From Campylorhamphus procurvoides (lineage: Eukaryota; Chordata; Aves; Passeriformes; Dendrocolaptidae), in contig WBMV01007387.1 in the NCBI GenBank assembly GCA_013396655.1, forward strand, positions 1 to 64,000: DNA of 64,000 nt, in the 5' to 3' direction. The notes under the pieces were generated by a model. It saw only the letters and a program-made list of their open reading frames with translations. It was not told the DNA's origin and searched no databases. Made by a program: the position numbers and the translations under genes. This document shows, one piece after another, positions 40,001-53,465 of the stretch. Position 1 is the stretch's first letter; every line of letters begins with the position of its first letter.

Positions 40001-42894
40001 GGGGCAGCCCACCATGGCCACTGGAGCAGAAATATCAGACATTGTCAAAGGCACTGAGATTTTTGCCAGAGCAAAGATTGCAGCAGCAAGCCCTCCCTGT
40101 AGCCCACCAAGGCTAAGTTTTATGCCATAAGCAAGTTCTATGTTCTTTTCTGCCAATGTAGCAGCCAGCAGGCTGCCAGTGAGAGGTCACAGGGAAACTG
40201 GGAGCCAGGATGAGGAAGAGAAATGAGGGCAGCCCTAAGTCTCCAAACTGCAGCCACTTTACCCCAGGGCTGAGGCTGAAGTCTCTGGTGAGGAAGCACT
40301 CCTGGCTGAGAGAAGGTCATCCATCCATTGGGCATCTCAGCTGCCCGCTGTATGAAGAAGGGGCAGGAATCTCATAGGAGCTCTTGGTGCAGGTTCTCAC
40401 GGGAGAGGTGGTCCAGTGCCAAAAGAACAGGGACAGCCCCTGGTCTGCAGTGCTTTGGAGGTATTATAGTCACAGGAACAAGTGGAGGTGGCTCCCCTTT
40501 CTGCCAGAAAATGAAAATGTGAAGAGCACCTATGAAAAGTGAATTGGTTTTCAAAGGATATTGCTCTTCTAAATGAAAAATGCCCACTCTGAAACTCTCA
40601 TGGAAATGCTTTTTTCATCAGAATTGTCCTTACTGTACCTTGCACCTTCACTGTGATCCCCCCGATGAGTAGCAACTTGTTACATAGACATTACCCCCGT
40701 CTCCAGAGGCATGGTTATGGTACTCATAACCATGAGGAGCAGATGCTGCTGTTTGGGGTAAACTGAGTTACCAGAATCTGGTTTTATAAACTAATGATTT
40801 AACCTGTTGGTGTCATTCCCTTTTTGTCATACAACGAGCATAAAGCCATGCAGTTTTTCACAATAAGGCTAGAGTGCTAAAATTTTTTGGTTTTTTAAAG
40901 TGCTTGGGCCTGGGCTAGATGTAATACTGCACCTTATCTGGGGAATAAAACACTCCTAACTCTTTGCAGGACTTGAAGAACAAAACTTCTTCATTGAAAA
41001 TCCCCAACTAACCAAAGAATCACTTTTGCAGTTGGTGACAGCCAAAGCCAAGAGACAAAACAATGTGGGAGACTCCAGCAAATGCCCTGTGTTTACTGCT
41101 GAGGGAATGAACGAAGATGGGGGAAGGATGATGGTGCTTTGAGGCTGGTGAAAGGCAAAGGATCAGTACTTTGTCCCCAGATGGTCAAAGCCAGGGGCTT
41201 CTGCTGGCCACTGCCTTGTCCTGTCCCACAGCTTAAGTCAGCTTTTAGAAAAAATGCATTTGTGGAGTTTGAAATCCCCCTTGGCATTTCTTGCTCTCAA
41301 TATTAAGTTTTGTCAGGGTGTGATGCTGTTCCCAAGTGCTGGCCAGAGTGTGTTCAGCACACTACAGCAAATGTGTTCTCTGTGCTACATGCTGAGTACC
41401 AACGCTGGTGTTATTAATACACACAACCACTCGTATTTGAGCTGTGTAAACTGCTTCTGACAGCTCCTTTCCTTTCTTTGTTCAAACAAACAATGGCCTT
41501 TGGAAATTTATTCTAATGCTGCTGAGACAAAAATGTTATTTAATTTAATGAATTAATAGTTTTTCCTTCCAATTCCCCTTTTGCTTCAGTATATTACTTA
41601 ACAGCTGATCTATATGCCTATCAAATTCTTGCTGCTCTGAAAGAATACAAGCAACCCCTTGCATGTCCAGTAGACTAGAAGAGGGAAAGGGGCTCCTCTC
41701 TCATCTCACCATACAGAGAAAGAATACTTTATTTTTCTATGGATCTGTTTGCCAGTTTTTTTGGCCACGAAATAGCAAATTTGGAGATTCTTCTGGGATA
41801 GACCTTTGTGATAAAGAATGCCAGATGTGAAACATCTTTGCATCAATAAACTGCTTGTAGAGCAAATGATAAAGATACTTTTTCTCATTTGACTTAAAAG
41901 TTACTCCATTCTGTGTTTTGCTTGGGCCTCACAGTGCTGTCCTTTATGACTGTGCCTCCCCAGTGCAGGAGCACTTCACTTCCCAGGGGACCAACACAAG
42001 GAGGTGGATGCCCAGCCTGCAGTGAGGACAACCTGCTCTCACCTGGTGGGGCCCCATCAGCTGCCCATGGCCTCTGAGTTGGCTCCTGGGGATGAAGGTA
42101 GGAAGGAGGGGATGGCAGTGCTGGTCCCACTGAATAAACTCTCTGCTTGTATGGAGGGGATAAAATCCCAAAGGTTATTAGGGAGTTAATAGGCTGAATA
42201 GAGAGAATAGGCAACCCAGCTCAGTTTCGTGAGACCTGGTTGCCTTGAATATGGAGAGCCTGCATGGCTGCAGGGGTTTCTTACCGGTGCATCGGGAAAC
42301 CTTGCGTCTTCTCTGGCTTTACAAAAATTACTGAGAGCAGTGGAAAGCAGCAGCTGAGCTGCTCTGCAGGTATTTCAGGTATTCCTAGCCTTGACAGTGT
42401 GAAAAGGTGTCTAGATGGGACCAGAGAACTAGGGGGAGCTTTCTGGGTACAGACAGTACTTCAGCTGCTGAACTGCAGAGTTTTTCTCATCCCTTCTCTT
42501 TTGCCTCTCCAGCTTCTCTTCAGCTTCGGGCTAACTCCTGGATTCATTCAGCCTCATTCCCCAGATTCTCAAATCTACAGAAAGCATTTTCCAAGGCCTC
42601 TGCCATTTGTAATTCCAAAAAGAGACTTTTGAATAAACAAAACCATGAAGTAACCGTAGAGGCTATACAGTAGGACTTACCATGGCAAATTATAAATAAA
42701 CTGAAAGCATTTAACTTTGAGAACAAACACCCCCATCTCACACACACACACCCTCCACTCTGCAAAAGGCAGCATTAGAAACATTCTTGTATTTAGGTAA
42801 AAATGTGAGGCCTAAGCAGTTAAAAGGCAATGTGCTCTAAAGCTTCCCTAATCTATTTTCCTCCAATTCTTTCCACCTCTAAGAAGCTTGCAGA

Positions 42895-43035
42895 GTTAGT
42901 TGCCGATTAACATTCAGGAAGATTGTACTCTGTCTCCAGTTCATTGCTCTCTTGTTGGCTTATTGTTATTCAGAGCCCATTTATTGTAGATGAGCCATTC
43001 ATTTTCCTCTAATTGGATGGGATTGGATTTCACTT
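42895..43035. promoter_or_regulatory. Possible conserved non-coding element
   Basis: A repeat-free stretch with CCGATTAACATTC, GGCTTATTGTTATTCAG (SOX-type ATTGTTAT), CCATTTATTG and CTCTAATTGG. These are plausible SOX and homeodomain cores close together. Function is not demonstrated. Confidence 0.22.
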
Positions 43036-46000
43036 TCATTGTTGGATGCATTGAAAACCCTGGAGGGGCTACAGGGATCAGCCCAGGGCTGGGGGAGATT
43101 TAACTTAGCACAGAGTTTAGGTTGCAGCTGAAAGAAGCTGCAATTTTTTATATATATTTCTTTTACATGCAGATGCCTCATGGCTAGATTTGCAAGGTCT
43201 CCCTTGTGATTCCGAACACCTTATTGCATAACATACTTTTGGTATTTTCATACAGTTCCTCACCAAAGCACTCATGAGATGGGGGTTGTTAGGGAGATTT
43301 CTGAGCATCAAAAACCCAGGAAGAGCTTTGCACCAACGTCTCTCCTCTCAGGATCCAACAGGCTTCCTGGCTCTCCCAAATGTTTGGATTAAATCCTTTC
43401 ACAGTTCTGGGATCCTGCACTGTAACATCCCCCCCTGCAAATCTGCTGATTCCTTTGGGGCAATACAAGGGTCTGCAAGCAGAAGGTATTTTGGAGTTGC
43501 GCTAGGCAGTTATTCACACCACAGATTGTTCCATCAGCTGCTCTGTCCCCATCTAAGGGTAAGCTGAGGCAGAAGAGCCTGCCCAGTGCTGAACCACAGC
43601 CTGGGTTTGTGGTAGAGACACAAGTCTGGACCAAATCACTCTCAGCCATCTCATAACTCACTCTGAAGTGTTGGCAGCAGAGCTAAAAATACACACAGGC
43701 ACCCACACATGTGTGTGCATGTCATTTAGATGGTGACTTGCTGTGCTGCATGGAATCTCCCTTCCCAGTCAGAAACATGGATTGGCCATGGGCACAGTGT
43801 GGGCTAGGGTGGCACATCCACTCCAGGCCCCTTGACTGTAGCATGTCTCACCTCACCAGGCAGCTCAGGGGTAGCAGGGAGGCAAAACAGCCCTCTCCAC
43901 TCACCTGGAAAAGCACATCTGCTGGAAGCAGGTCTCAGGATTTAACTACCTGAATTAAAGGCAATTAAACTCAAGGATTTAATAGTCTGGAAAATAAGTG
44001 TGTGATCCACTACGGGTTGCTCTGGAGTTAGTGTAGAGATGGGCACTCCTGGAGAGTGACTGATGCCTCCCAAGATGGGTTTCACAGGTGGGATGACCTG
44101 CTCTCTAGAGCAGATAAGCAAGGAGACACCTACCTTAGATACCTTCCTGAGCTCTAGCACATCCCCATAATGTCATCTAAGCATCCCTAAACTCACCTCT
44201 AAGCATCATCTGGCAAGGTGAAACCAGAGGCTGTCTTAGTGAGAGAAGGGAGAGGGAAAGGAAGAGGAGCAGGGGGGAACCGTGGCAAAACTACTATGGT
44301 GTGTTGGAAGGATTAACATCTGGCCTCCTGCAGATGTTTGTCTGATGGGGATCTGAGGGCTGCCTGAGCTGGGGCATTTACATGGAAATCCTCCAGTAAA
44401 CTGCAAGCATATACTGGAGCCTTTCCTTTCTAGTGGACTTATTTTGCACCTCCCTGTTCTTCTAGGCACACATTTTCATTGAATGTGAGAATGCTGTATC
44501 TCTGACACATTTACTGTGCTGACAGATGTGTTTTAAACTGGCCAGCAGGTTTAAAACTACCAGAGGGGTCACAGGAAAAGGACAGAAACACTCGTGTACC
44601 TCCACACAGTGACAATGTTATTAGAAGGATGAAACAACTATCAAAGAAACTGTTGAGAAAGACCCTCTGCTCATGCACACAAGAGCCAACAAAACCCATT
44701 TTCTACAAACCTGTCCCCAGATCCTGATAAAGCACAAGAAGGTGTCAGCCTGACCTCAAACCATTTTCCGTGTTTTATAAAGGCAAAGTGCACATTTGGA
44801 CCCTTCCCTCCCCTCTCCCTCCTTCTTTAGTTAAATTTTAGGTGGCTTGATATCTCTCAGAAAGCTACCCATCACACCCCTGCAGTGGAAGGAGACCAGC
44901 CAAGAGCACAAGTGCCTGGGAGGGAGGCAGAGGCACCCACACACCTTGTGTGTTGAAAATAAGAGAACTAACGTGAGTCCCAAACGACTCTTGCCCAGAT
45001 ACAATATATTTAAGACTTTAACCATTTAAACTGATAGACCAAGTAATGAGGACAACATCCAAAGGTGCCTGAAATGAAAAATAAATATTAACAACAGGAG
45101 GCAAAACTTCACCAGTTCCTTGCTGGGAATTTTTTGTTTAAGAGGACTATGGATGACACCATACCTGAAAAGCTTTGACATGAAGACCTGCCTTACAAGT
45201 AACTGGTACAAAGTGCAGATGTTGAGAGTTTTCAGATCCCTCAAAGCATATGAAACACCAATGACAGCAGCAAGCATGGCTGTCCAGTTTCAAAAGAGAG
45301 TTGACCAACCAAAGAGCTTCTGGTGACAGTAAGGCCACAGCTTCAATGCCCAATTATGCACATAAAATACTATTTTGGGGTTTTTTTTCAGATCTATTAA
45401 ATAAATAGAAGTTTTACATACCTTCTTCCTACAGAGATATGTGGTGGTTGCCAACCTCTGGCTCTTGGTGGTTCCTGGGGTCTCCAAGCCCCTGTAAAAC
45501 AGTCTGTGAATGATAATTAAACAAAGCAAGTCTATGAGCTCAACAGCCGCTATCCTGGGCTTGCATCTCCCCTGGAAAATTGTGGTGGCCTGCAAAGAAA
45601 AAATTACTAAAACCATCTGCTCTGGCTCCCACACAGCCTCCTCTCAGCCTTCCCCTGAGTGTGCTAAGCAGCACCATCATCAATCATCTCACTGGGCTTT
45701 TCAGGCCTCTGCAGATATGTGGACTATGGGCATGGAAGCTGGCCACAGTCATGGTCTCAGCAGAAGGGATCAGTTCCTTATGGCTACTGGCACTTTTGCA
45801 CATTCCCTGTGCAGGGATTATGCAGCCTCTGTGTAACACAGTGGCTTTGACTGTCACACACCATCTTTGTGCTATCTCCAGCCCTTTCAGGTTGTTTTCC
45901 AAATGATGGATATAGACACGGAGTCCCCTCAGGGCCACAGATCTTCCAGGAACCTGTTGGAGGTTTTCCTTTGGGCAATGTTCTTCAGCAGCAGTTACAG

Positions 46001-47379
46001 CTCAGGTACTGCTGAGCTATTTATGGTCATGCTACACATGCCACACCAACTTTAGCATTACTTTTTCTCATAACATTACTTACTTTCCACAGGCATCACA
46101 TGTTTCCACCTTTAACCCAGCTTCAGGAGAACTTTTCTCTGGCCAAATCAGTGAATATGACAGCTATATCACACACACACAGAGCTCAGGTATTTTTCTC
46201 TTGTTTTTATCCATTTTCCCTGAACTATCTCCTATAAAGAAGCAGTGGGACTCACACAGAGTCACTGTCGTAGGTAAGGAGCTTTGCTTCCCAAAGTCAA
46301 AGTCCCAAGTGTTGAGTGGGGGTCTTTTAACTCTTCTGTCCTTAGGCACAGATACCTTTCAGTTTTTCATCTTGCACATCAGCCATACCAAATTCCACTT
46401 TTCCCTAAAGAAAACCAAAGCCAAACCATTCATCCCCCAGACACAGAATCACTGGAAGGTTTTGACCTCCAAGACCTAGATTTTACCAAGTGAAATCTAG
46501 GAGGAATAATAAAAGTTATGGCCTTTTAAAGTTCTTCCAAGTAATTACAAAGGGAAATGAGAACTGTCTGTCCCATTTTAACAACCCGCTATTTTAGTAA
46601 AAATTTGACATGACTTTTTCATTGCATTTTGGCATTTTTTTCAATTTCCAGATTTTACTTTGCATTTGGTGACTTATTTTTCCTTCCTCCCATTCTTAGA
46701 AAATTTGCAGAGGTTAAAAAAATACACACACCTAAAAATTGAGAAACTGAGAAAACAGATTAACTCTTTTTTCCACCTGACTAACTTTTCCAGATATTCT
46801 TGAATGGAAGCAACCAACCAGGCAAAAAAAAGGCCTTGAATGAAAAATAAAAAATGTGGTAGGAGTCAAGAATTACAGAAGAGGGGAAGTGAAAGAGCAG
46901 ATGGTTCTTAAAAGCAGGACATCCCACCTCAGACTGCATCTCCTCACCCTCCAGCTGCAGAAGCAGAGGTTATAGGCAGGCTTAGCATCTCTCCTGCTGC
47001 CAAGCCTTCCCAGAAAGCCTCTTTCCAGGCCCCAAACAGGTAGCAGGAGTGCCTGGACCCTGGTTCTCTCCAGGTGGATACAGGAGCCGTGGTGGCAGTG
47101 CCGCAGCCTTACCTGTACTCTCAGCGTGCCTCCAGGAAACAAGATACTCTTACAAAGCCTTTTTGCCTTAGGCTGGGAAAAACTGTCCTCATCTACCATA
47201 ATTGTCCAAGAAATGACAATGAACCAATGGCTCCCTGTCACTTGTTATTTTATTTCGAGTTTGCTTCCATGCAAACAAGCTGCCTCATGACCCGGGGGAT
47301 GAGAACAGCCTCATTGTTGCAGGTTTGCAGCCAATACTGCCACTTCCTCACTGCATTAATTCAGGCTCCCCACGCCTAC

Positions 47380-48210
47380 ACCCCTTACAGCCCTGTTGCT
47401 CCCCTCGCTGTGCCTCAGGAAGGGTCCCAAGCCATTCCATGGTGTGCCCAGATGCCCCTTTGGCCAGGCAGGACCTGCCACAGCCCCTCACAGGGACAGC
47501 CCGAGGGTTTCTCCATCCTGGCTGGGCATCCATGGAGACACCTCTGTCCAAAGCATTGGGCTGCATCCTAACACACATCACCATGAATGTGAGAGCACTG
47601 ACCATTAGTTACCAAACAGCAAACCCACCACGATGACATTTGCTGTGCACCCTTGGGGTCTGCAGCTCCGGAGCCAGCCCAGCTGCAGCACAGCCAGGGG
47701 GGCAAGGACAGGCCAGCTGTGACCCACAGCTTCCCCACAGCCATGGTGCCTCTCACTCTGCCCTCCCCAGCCCAGGGGGCACAGCTCTCACCAGCTGCCC
47801 CTCTGCAGGCCCGGGAAGAGCATGGTCTCTGCTGTTCTGGGGTGAGCACAAGGGCTGTGCCCTCCACGCCATGCCAGGCAATGGCACCAGGGCACCCGGG
47901 ACACCAAATGGCCCCCCTGCTCTCTGCTGTCCCAGGAAGGGGACAAGCATTATTTTTTCTTTTTCCTGCTGCCTCCCAGACCGCAGAGAGGCTCATACCA
48001 GAGCAGCCCTGGGGTAAAAAGCCCCTCAAAGCAGGGCACAAGGCCACTGGACACCAGCCCAGCTCCCCAAGAAGCAGCATCCCCCATCACCCTGCTGGCC
48101 CTTCTGTCCCAGTCCTCTTGCTCTGCTATGAGTAACTCCAGCTCCCCTTTTCCCTCGCTGCTCACAAAGCAGCCCGCTCCCCAAAAGGCAGTGGCATGTA
48201 AGAGTTGTCT
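47380..48210. other. GC-rich, non-CpG-island intergenic segment
   Basis: About 0.8 kb is markedly richer in G and C than its flanks, mostly as CAG/CTG/CCC combinations with few CpGs. Long open frames occur on both strands simultaneously (for example 47074-47571 plus and 47568-48080 minus), as expected from composition. None resembles a known protein and I do not call a gene. Confidence 0.45.
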
Positions 48211-48960
48211 CATCTCCATTAAACTGTACGCGCTCCGCCCGCCGGCGGGAACACACTTCAGATAATTCCTTGACGCAATATATTTTCCAGGATAGGCCTT
48301 TGTTTTCTTTCTTGGCCGCTCACCCTCTTTCTGTGGTCAGTTTTGCTCATTTCTCTTGTAAGCTGTCTAGAGGCAGAGAAAAGGCTTTCAGTTTTAAGCA
48401 GTTTCCTTTTCAGTTCCCCTTTATTGAATTCCAACCTCCATTTTTTTTTTTTAAGCATAGGGACATCATTTATCTTGGACTTTAAGTTGCAGGGGCCTTC
48501 AAGGGGCTTCTTTTTTTCTTTCCCAGCTGCATTTGTTGACACACAGTCAATCTGTTTTTTGCCTTCGTTCCCCCTCTTCCCCCCAGCAGGCCATAAAGTA
48601 TCGACAGCTGTGCCCTTTATTAGCATAGCCATTTTAAGCACAACAAGGGGGAAGAGACTAAATATATTACAGCCATTACCTCTGTCAAAAAGTGACAATT
48701 TTAAAACATTTTAGCTTTTCACTGGGAAAGCCGGCAGCACAAAAGAAAGTGCTATAATTTTATTGTAAATGCTTTTTAAATATGGGTCACTTGGCCATAA
48801 TCAATAGAAAGGATGGAAAAGTTCAAAGCTTGAGAATTGTTCAGGCAGATAGCAGAATTTTTTTTAAAAAAGGCTTGTCTTTAAAATATGCTAATTGGGG
48901 AAAAAATACAACAGTGAGAAGCATGCAAAATAAGATCTCGTTCCTGGCGGTTTTGTTTTC
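48211..48960. promoter_or_regulatory. Possible conserved non-coding element cluster
   Basis: Right after the GC-rich segment the composition changes abruptly. A CpG cluster CGCTCCGCCCGCCGGCGGG at about 48231-48249 is followed by AT-rich unique sequence with GACGCAATATATTTTCC, CATAAAGTATCGACAGC and TTTATTAGCATAGCC. Isolated CpGs in AT-rich DNA and the absence of repeats suggest constraint. This is a pattern judgement, not proof. Confidence 0.28.
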
Positions 48961-51900
48961 TGTACAGCTCTGTTCATGCTTTTCCCATCTACTTATAAGT
49001 GTGTTTTACAACTTGGGTGGGAATTATTCCTCCCCAACAGGGTGTTATGAACATTTGGGGACTCAGAAAACAGGAGGGAATCCAGACAGTCACTACTCTC
49101 TTCTCAAAATGGAACAAAAACACTAATAAACTACTGGGGTTTTTTAAAATGCCTTTGGAAGTGTGATATGCCACAGCACTGTGACTGACCAGGCAAGAAC
49201 GCTTCTTGAGCATAAAGTAATCCTGAAGCCTGAGAATTACGGTAGTTTAGGTTTGAATTCTTACACTTTCTGGCTTTTATATGGCAGAAATTTGTATTTT
49301 AAGCTTCCAGAATGAAGAACTGGCCTTTTTGATTGGTAAAGGACTAACACCCACAGTCAACATCTTTTACGTGCTCTATGAGGTAAAAGAGGGCTCATGG
49401 ATGCCCTCAAGGTTGTGGATCTTGGCTGCTTTTGTTTTAATTCGCAATGGGTTTGTCAGGCAAAGAGGAAGGGGCAACCTCAGCACGGTTTATTTTGAAT
49501 AGCTTCGCCTTCCTCCCCATTTGTAACATTTGGAATAAACTTAGAAGACTTTTCTGTTATCTGTCCCTCCCTAGTGACAATTTTTGCTCAAGGTTTCACT
49601 TTGGTTTTTCAATTTCTGAATGTATGTAAAACTTGGCTTCTACTAATTCAAGTTGTTAAACAGGGTCCCCAAAGCAAAGCTGCTTTAGAGTGCCTGAAAT
49701 CCTGCCCACAGCACTGTACAGTACCTGCCAGCTGAGTAATGCAGCTTTTGTCTTGTGGTGGCTCCTGGGGGCCTGTATCCCACTGCACTGAGCAGCCTCC
49801 AAATTTGCAGGAGAGAGCGAGCGAGCATCCTGCTGTGGGAAGAGTGTGGTCCATGGCAAAGTGGAAACTGGAAGGAATTCTCACCACCCATCTTTTGGCA
49901 ACCAATTTAGCAGTTAAATGTAACCAGCTGGTCTCCCCAGGCTCCCTCTGTAGTCGAGGGAGGGAAAGCAAAGCTCCTGCAGAGGGTCATTCAGTGCACC
50001 CAAATTAGCCTCGGTCTGAATTGTCCTCTCTCTCATCCGTGACTGGAAAAGGAGTTAGAAGAGACTACCCGCGTAATTTAGCCAGCTAAGATGGGTGGTC
50101 TGAATAATTCCTTCCCCACCAACCTCTCAAAGCCTGCCTAGGTACCCCACAGAGATTGGCATGCTGTCTGAGGGATCGATTCCCAAGCACATCAGCAGTG
50201 GAGTTATCTGTGCTCATGCCTGCTCTAGAGAAAGCCGGGATGCCCGAGGAACTTACCCAATCCTGATGGACCCTGTAGCTCCCAGCCAGGACAGGGAGCT
50301 GACCTGACCCACGTGTTGTCAGAGGATGCTGTGGGACTGATTGTGGCGATGATCAGGTTTGGGTTTTGTTCTTTTTTCCCTACCTGTCAGACTCCATCTG
50401 ATGTCCTCAAGCCTGGCTAGAGGCCTTTGAGATGGGAGTAGCTGTAGGTCAGCCTGGCCCTCAGACTTGTTTCATGGTGGAATTGAAAGTGGCTCTGGTG
50501 CTGCATAGACAGAACATAGAGCAACTCCTACCTCTTTCCCAAAAAATGAGCTTCTTCCCTTTGTATGGGACCCTCTCTTCCTCCTCACATGTACAGAGCA
50601 AGGAAGAGGGGCTTGCTCTCAAGAAGCAAAGGCATGGCACACCTCCCAAATGAGGGACAAAGAACAGCCAAGGCATCACTAATGCTCCAAACCAAAGGCA
50701 ATAACATAACAAAGGCACAGCCCCTTCACTGGGCCAAATAACAGGTAAAAGCAGAGAATTAATAGGACTCACCTGCAGACAGTGTTGCTGGTGGTGAGAG
50801 GAGGAGCCCTGAAAAATACTCAGCTTTACTACCAGTAGGCAATCACCACCTTTCCCCACACCACACGTCCCCCTGTATCTCCCCATGCCCATCCACCCTG
50901 CAGCCTCGGGCCTGCCCTGGTTTCCCACAGCAGCAGGAGATGGGCAGGGTGTGCTCCCAGCTCCCACCTCTGCTGCCCTTGCTCAGGTGCCCCCCAGGCT
51001 GGTCAGGAGGGAGTTCCAGCACACCTTTCCAGGCTCTTCTGCCACTGCTGAGAGCTGCTTCTCGGGCAAAGCCAGCTGTAGGATACATGGAAAAGCTAAA
51101 AGGACATCACTTCCCACCAGAATTCCTGGTCTAAATATTGCACTGCCAGTGACCATCTGTATTTTGGAGAGAACCAACTTCAGGATGAGCAAAATCTTTT
51201 GCATGAGGAGAGCAAGGAATGGTCCTTATCACTTTTCATCAGGGCCAGAGCAAAGTAACTAAGATGTTAATGCAACAAAGATTTTAATTTGCAGGATTAA
51301 ATTGTGCCTTTTTGTGTGTGTGTGTGTCTGAAAGTGAACTGCATCTTTGCAGTGCCACTAAATCACAGCTTTTCCATGCTTGACCAGAAAAGAATCTGAC
51401 CTGGGCAGCTGTTTAACTTGCTGCTCATCAAAGACCAGCAAAGTCTGGCTTTCAACTGTTTGAACAGTGGAACAGTCTTTTTACAGCCAGTCTTATTAAA
51501 GCACAGGATTTTATTAGCTGTTTTGTGGTAATAAGGTGCAATACAATGTTGTGGAATGCTCCTTCAGGAGATTTGGGATCTTGTGTGCTTTGGGGTTTAC
51601 TTTCTTCTTTCAGACTTGGGTGCTTGGCAACCCACTCATTCTACAGCTTCATTGTAATATTCTCTTCCTTAAAGCCACCTTTGGCAATTGATTTTTCATC
51701 CAGGTAGCAGAAAATTATTACTTAAAGAACTGCAAGAGAAAGTCTGGTTGGTTTATTTGGGGTTTGGGTTTTTTTAAGCCATTGAAGATTTTGCAATACT
51801 TGAAAAAACTCCAGATATAGGGTGAAAAATCTACTTTGGCCACACACGTATACAGCAGTGTTGTATATTCAAAACATTGAAGCTAATGTGGTTTTCCTCT

Positions 51901-53109
51901 TTGTCAACTTTCTTTAAAGTTCTGGTAATTTTCTCACAACAACATTTTTAACAGATTGTAAATGTCCCTTTTTCCTGAAAACCACTTTTGGGGCACATGA
52001 ATTTTCAATTAGCATTTCAGAATACCTGCCAGGAAGTTTTCATGAGTATTTAAACAAATACATCTGCATTATTTTGCAAAAGAACAAAGTATTCTGACAA
52101 ATTTCAGTAATTTCCCATCATCTTTTGTTTCATAACTCTAATGGGAAACAAAGAAAAGCAAAGCTTCCAAATAATTGACGAGCTTTAATAAGAACTATGT
52201 TGCTTTGGACTGTTGATGCCAAAGATTCAAACACAAGTTTTTGGGTTTGGGACTGTCTGTGAAAGGCTTTTTGGGAATCAAAATTCATGTCTCTGAAACC
52301 CACTGCCTAGCACCTTTACAGTCACCCCTAGAAAATCCATTCACTTTTTACTCAGAAGGAATCCTTTTCCTGATTACAGTATTTTCTTTATTAAAGTGAT
52401 TTGGAGTAAAATGAAAGTATGCATTTATATCATCAAATATCATTATCTGATAGAGTTGAATGAAATAACAGAATCAGATACGTACATGATGACTCCATCA
52501 GACCTACTGCTGGCAGAGGCAGCAACCCTTTCACTGCTCTCCAGGCTTGAGACTCCCCAGCATTACAGCACTGTAGCCTGCAGCAGATTTCATGGCCACA
52601 TCAGCCAGGAATGCCCCACACTCACTCAAGGTGGATTCAGCACCTTTGTACTCTGCTGAGGAGGGAAAAGAGAACATTCCCCAACCAGTCAGGCTCACTG
52701 TCCAGTTTGCCAGTTTAAGTAAGGCTCAGTTGCCCAAGCCTCCAAATTTGGAGTTTTCAACTTTGAAAATTCAGGAGGAAATCCTAATTTCACAGTAAAC
52801 AAAAAAATCCAAAGAGTTCTTTTGTTGTTTGGGGTTTTTTTTTTAACCTCCAAATACTCACTTTTCTCTAGAATCCCATCCAAGAGAAATCTTACCACAT
52901 GCAGAGTTACTCTGGAGAGAAAACACTACACAAAAGGAAGCAGATGCATCATTGTGTTTGAGGGACCTTTGTCCCCCGAGATTCCCACATCTTCAGCCAG
53001 TGCAGCAAACCTTGGACCTATGACACATTTCAAGGATAAGCCAAGAATCCTGCAGCACCCTTTCCACAATCTACCACCTTGGAACAAGAGAAGCTTTGGG
53101 GCGCTACAC

Positions 53110-53148
53110 TAGTGCAAGTTATTAATTTGACTACATTAACTTGCACTA
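53110..53148. other. Perfect 12-bp-stem hairpin
   Basis: The arms TAGTGCAAGTTA (53110-53121) and TAACTTGCACTA (53137-53148) are exact reverse complements separated by 15 bases. The flanking bases do not pair, so the stem is 12 bp, which is too short for a typical pre-microRNA of about 60-80 bases. It may be a structured RNA element, a protein-binding inverted repeat or chance. Confidence 0.6.
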
Positions 53149-53440
53149 CAGGAACCCAGTTACAACAATCACTCAAGCTGGAGGATTCAAGCAGAACCTT
53201 CTATACTTGGTCTTTGTTTCCTTCTTTTTAATTGAAGCAGCATCTCTTGTCTGTAGTACCTACTATGAGCACCTGTTTTTCAAGATAAACTAAAGAGAAC
53301 TGTTTATTTCAAATAGTGCTGCCCTCTGGCAAACGACAGGAACCAGACCACAACAGCCTCATGCTATACCATGTGTAACAAGGCCCCTGGAGCCATTATT
53401 GTTTTATTAATCTCTTTAACCAGCTAATTGTAGGAGCATA

Positions 53441-53465
53441 TTCTACAGCTTGTAGAGCTGTAGAA
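53441..53465. other. Perfect 10-bp-stem, 5-base-loop hairpin
   Basis: Arms TTCTACAGCT and AGCTGTAGAA flank the loop TGTAG. It lies about 300 bases from the 12-bp hairpin in similar AT-balanced, repeat-free DNA. Some such hairpins are expected by chance in 64 kb. Confidence 0.5.

Larger units (their letters stand above)
35701..47379. other. Gene-free intergenic DNA, part 2
   Basis: No recognised gene. AT-rich stretches (35730-36120) alternate with more GC-balanced ones. Small CA tracts occur at 42740-42752 and 46170-46181. Candidate regulatory stretches at 36690-37000 and 42895-43035 are listed separately. The open frame at 38189-38431 follows an acceptor-like T-run but shows no homology and no donor. 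Confidence 0.45.

Noticed and set aside
47074..48135. Open frames of 160-170 residues on both strands (47074-47571, 47568-48080, 47653-48135)
   Set aside because: A GC-rich, stop-poor segment with mutually overlapping frames; no domain, no splice context, no recognisable family.
53110..53148. MicroRNA precursor at the 12-bp hairpin
   Set aside because: The stem does not extend beyond 12 bp, much shorter than a pre-microRNA stem.
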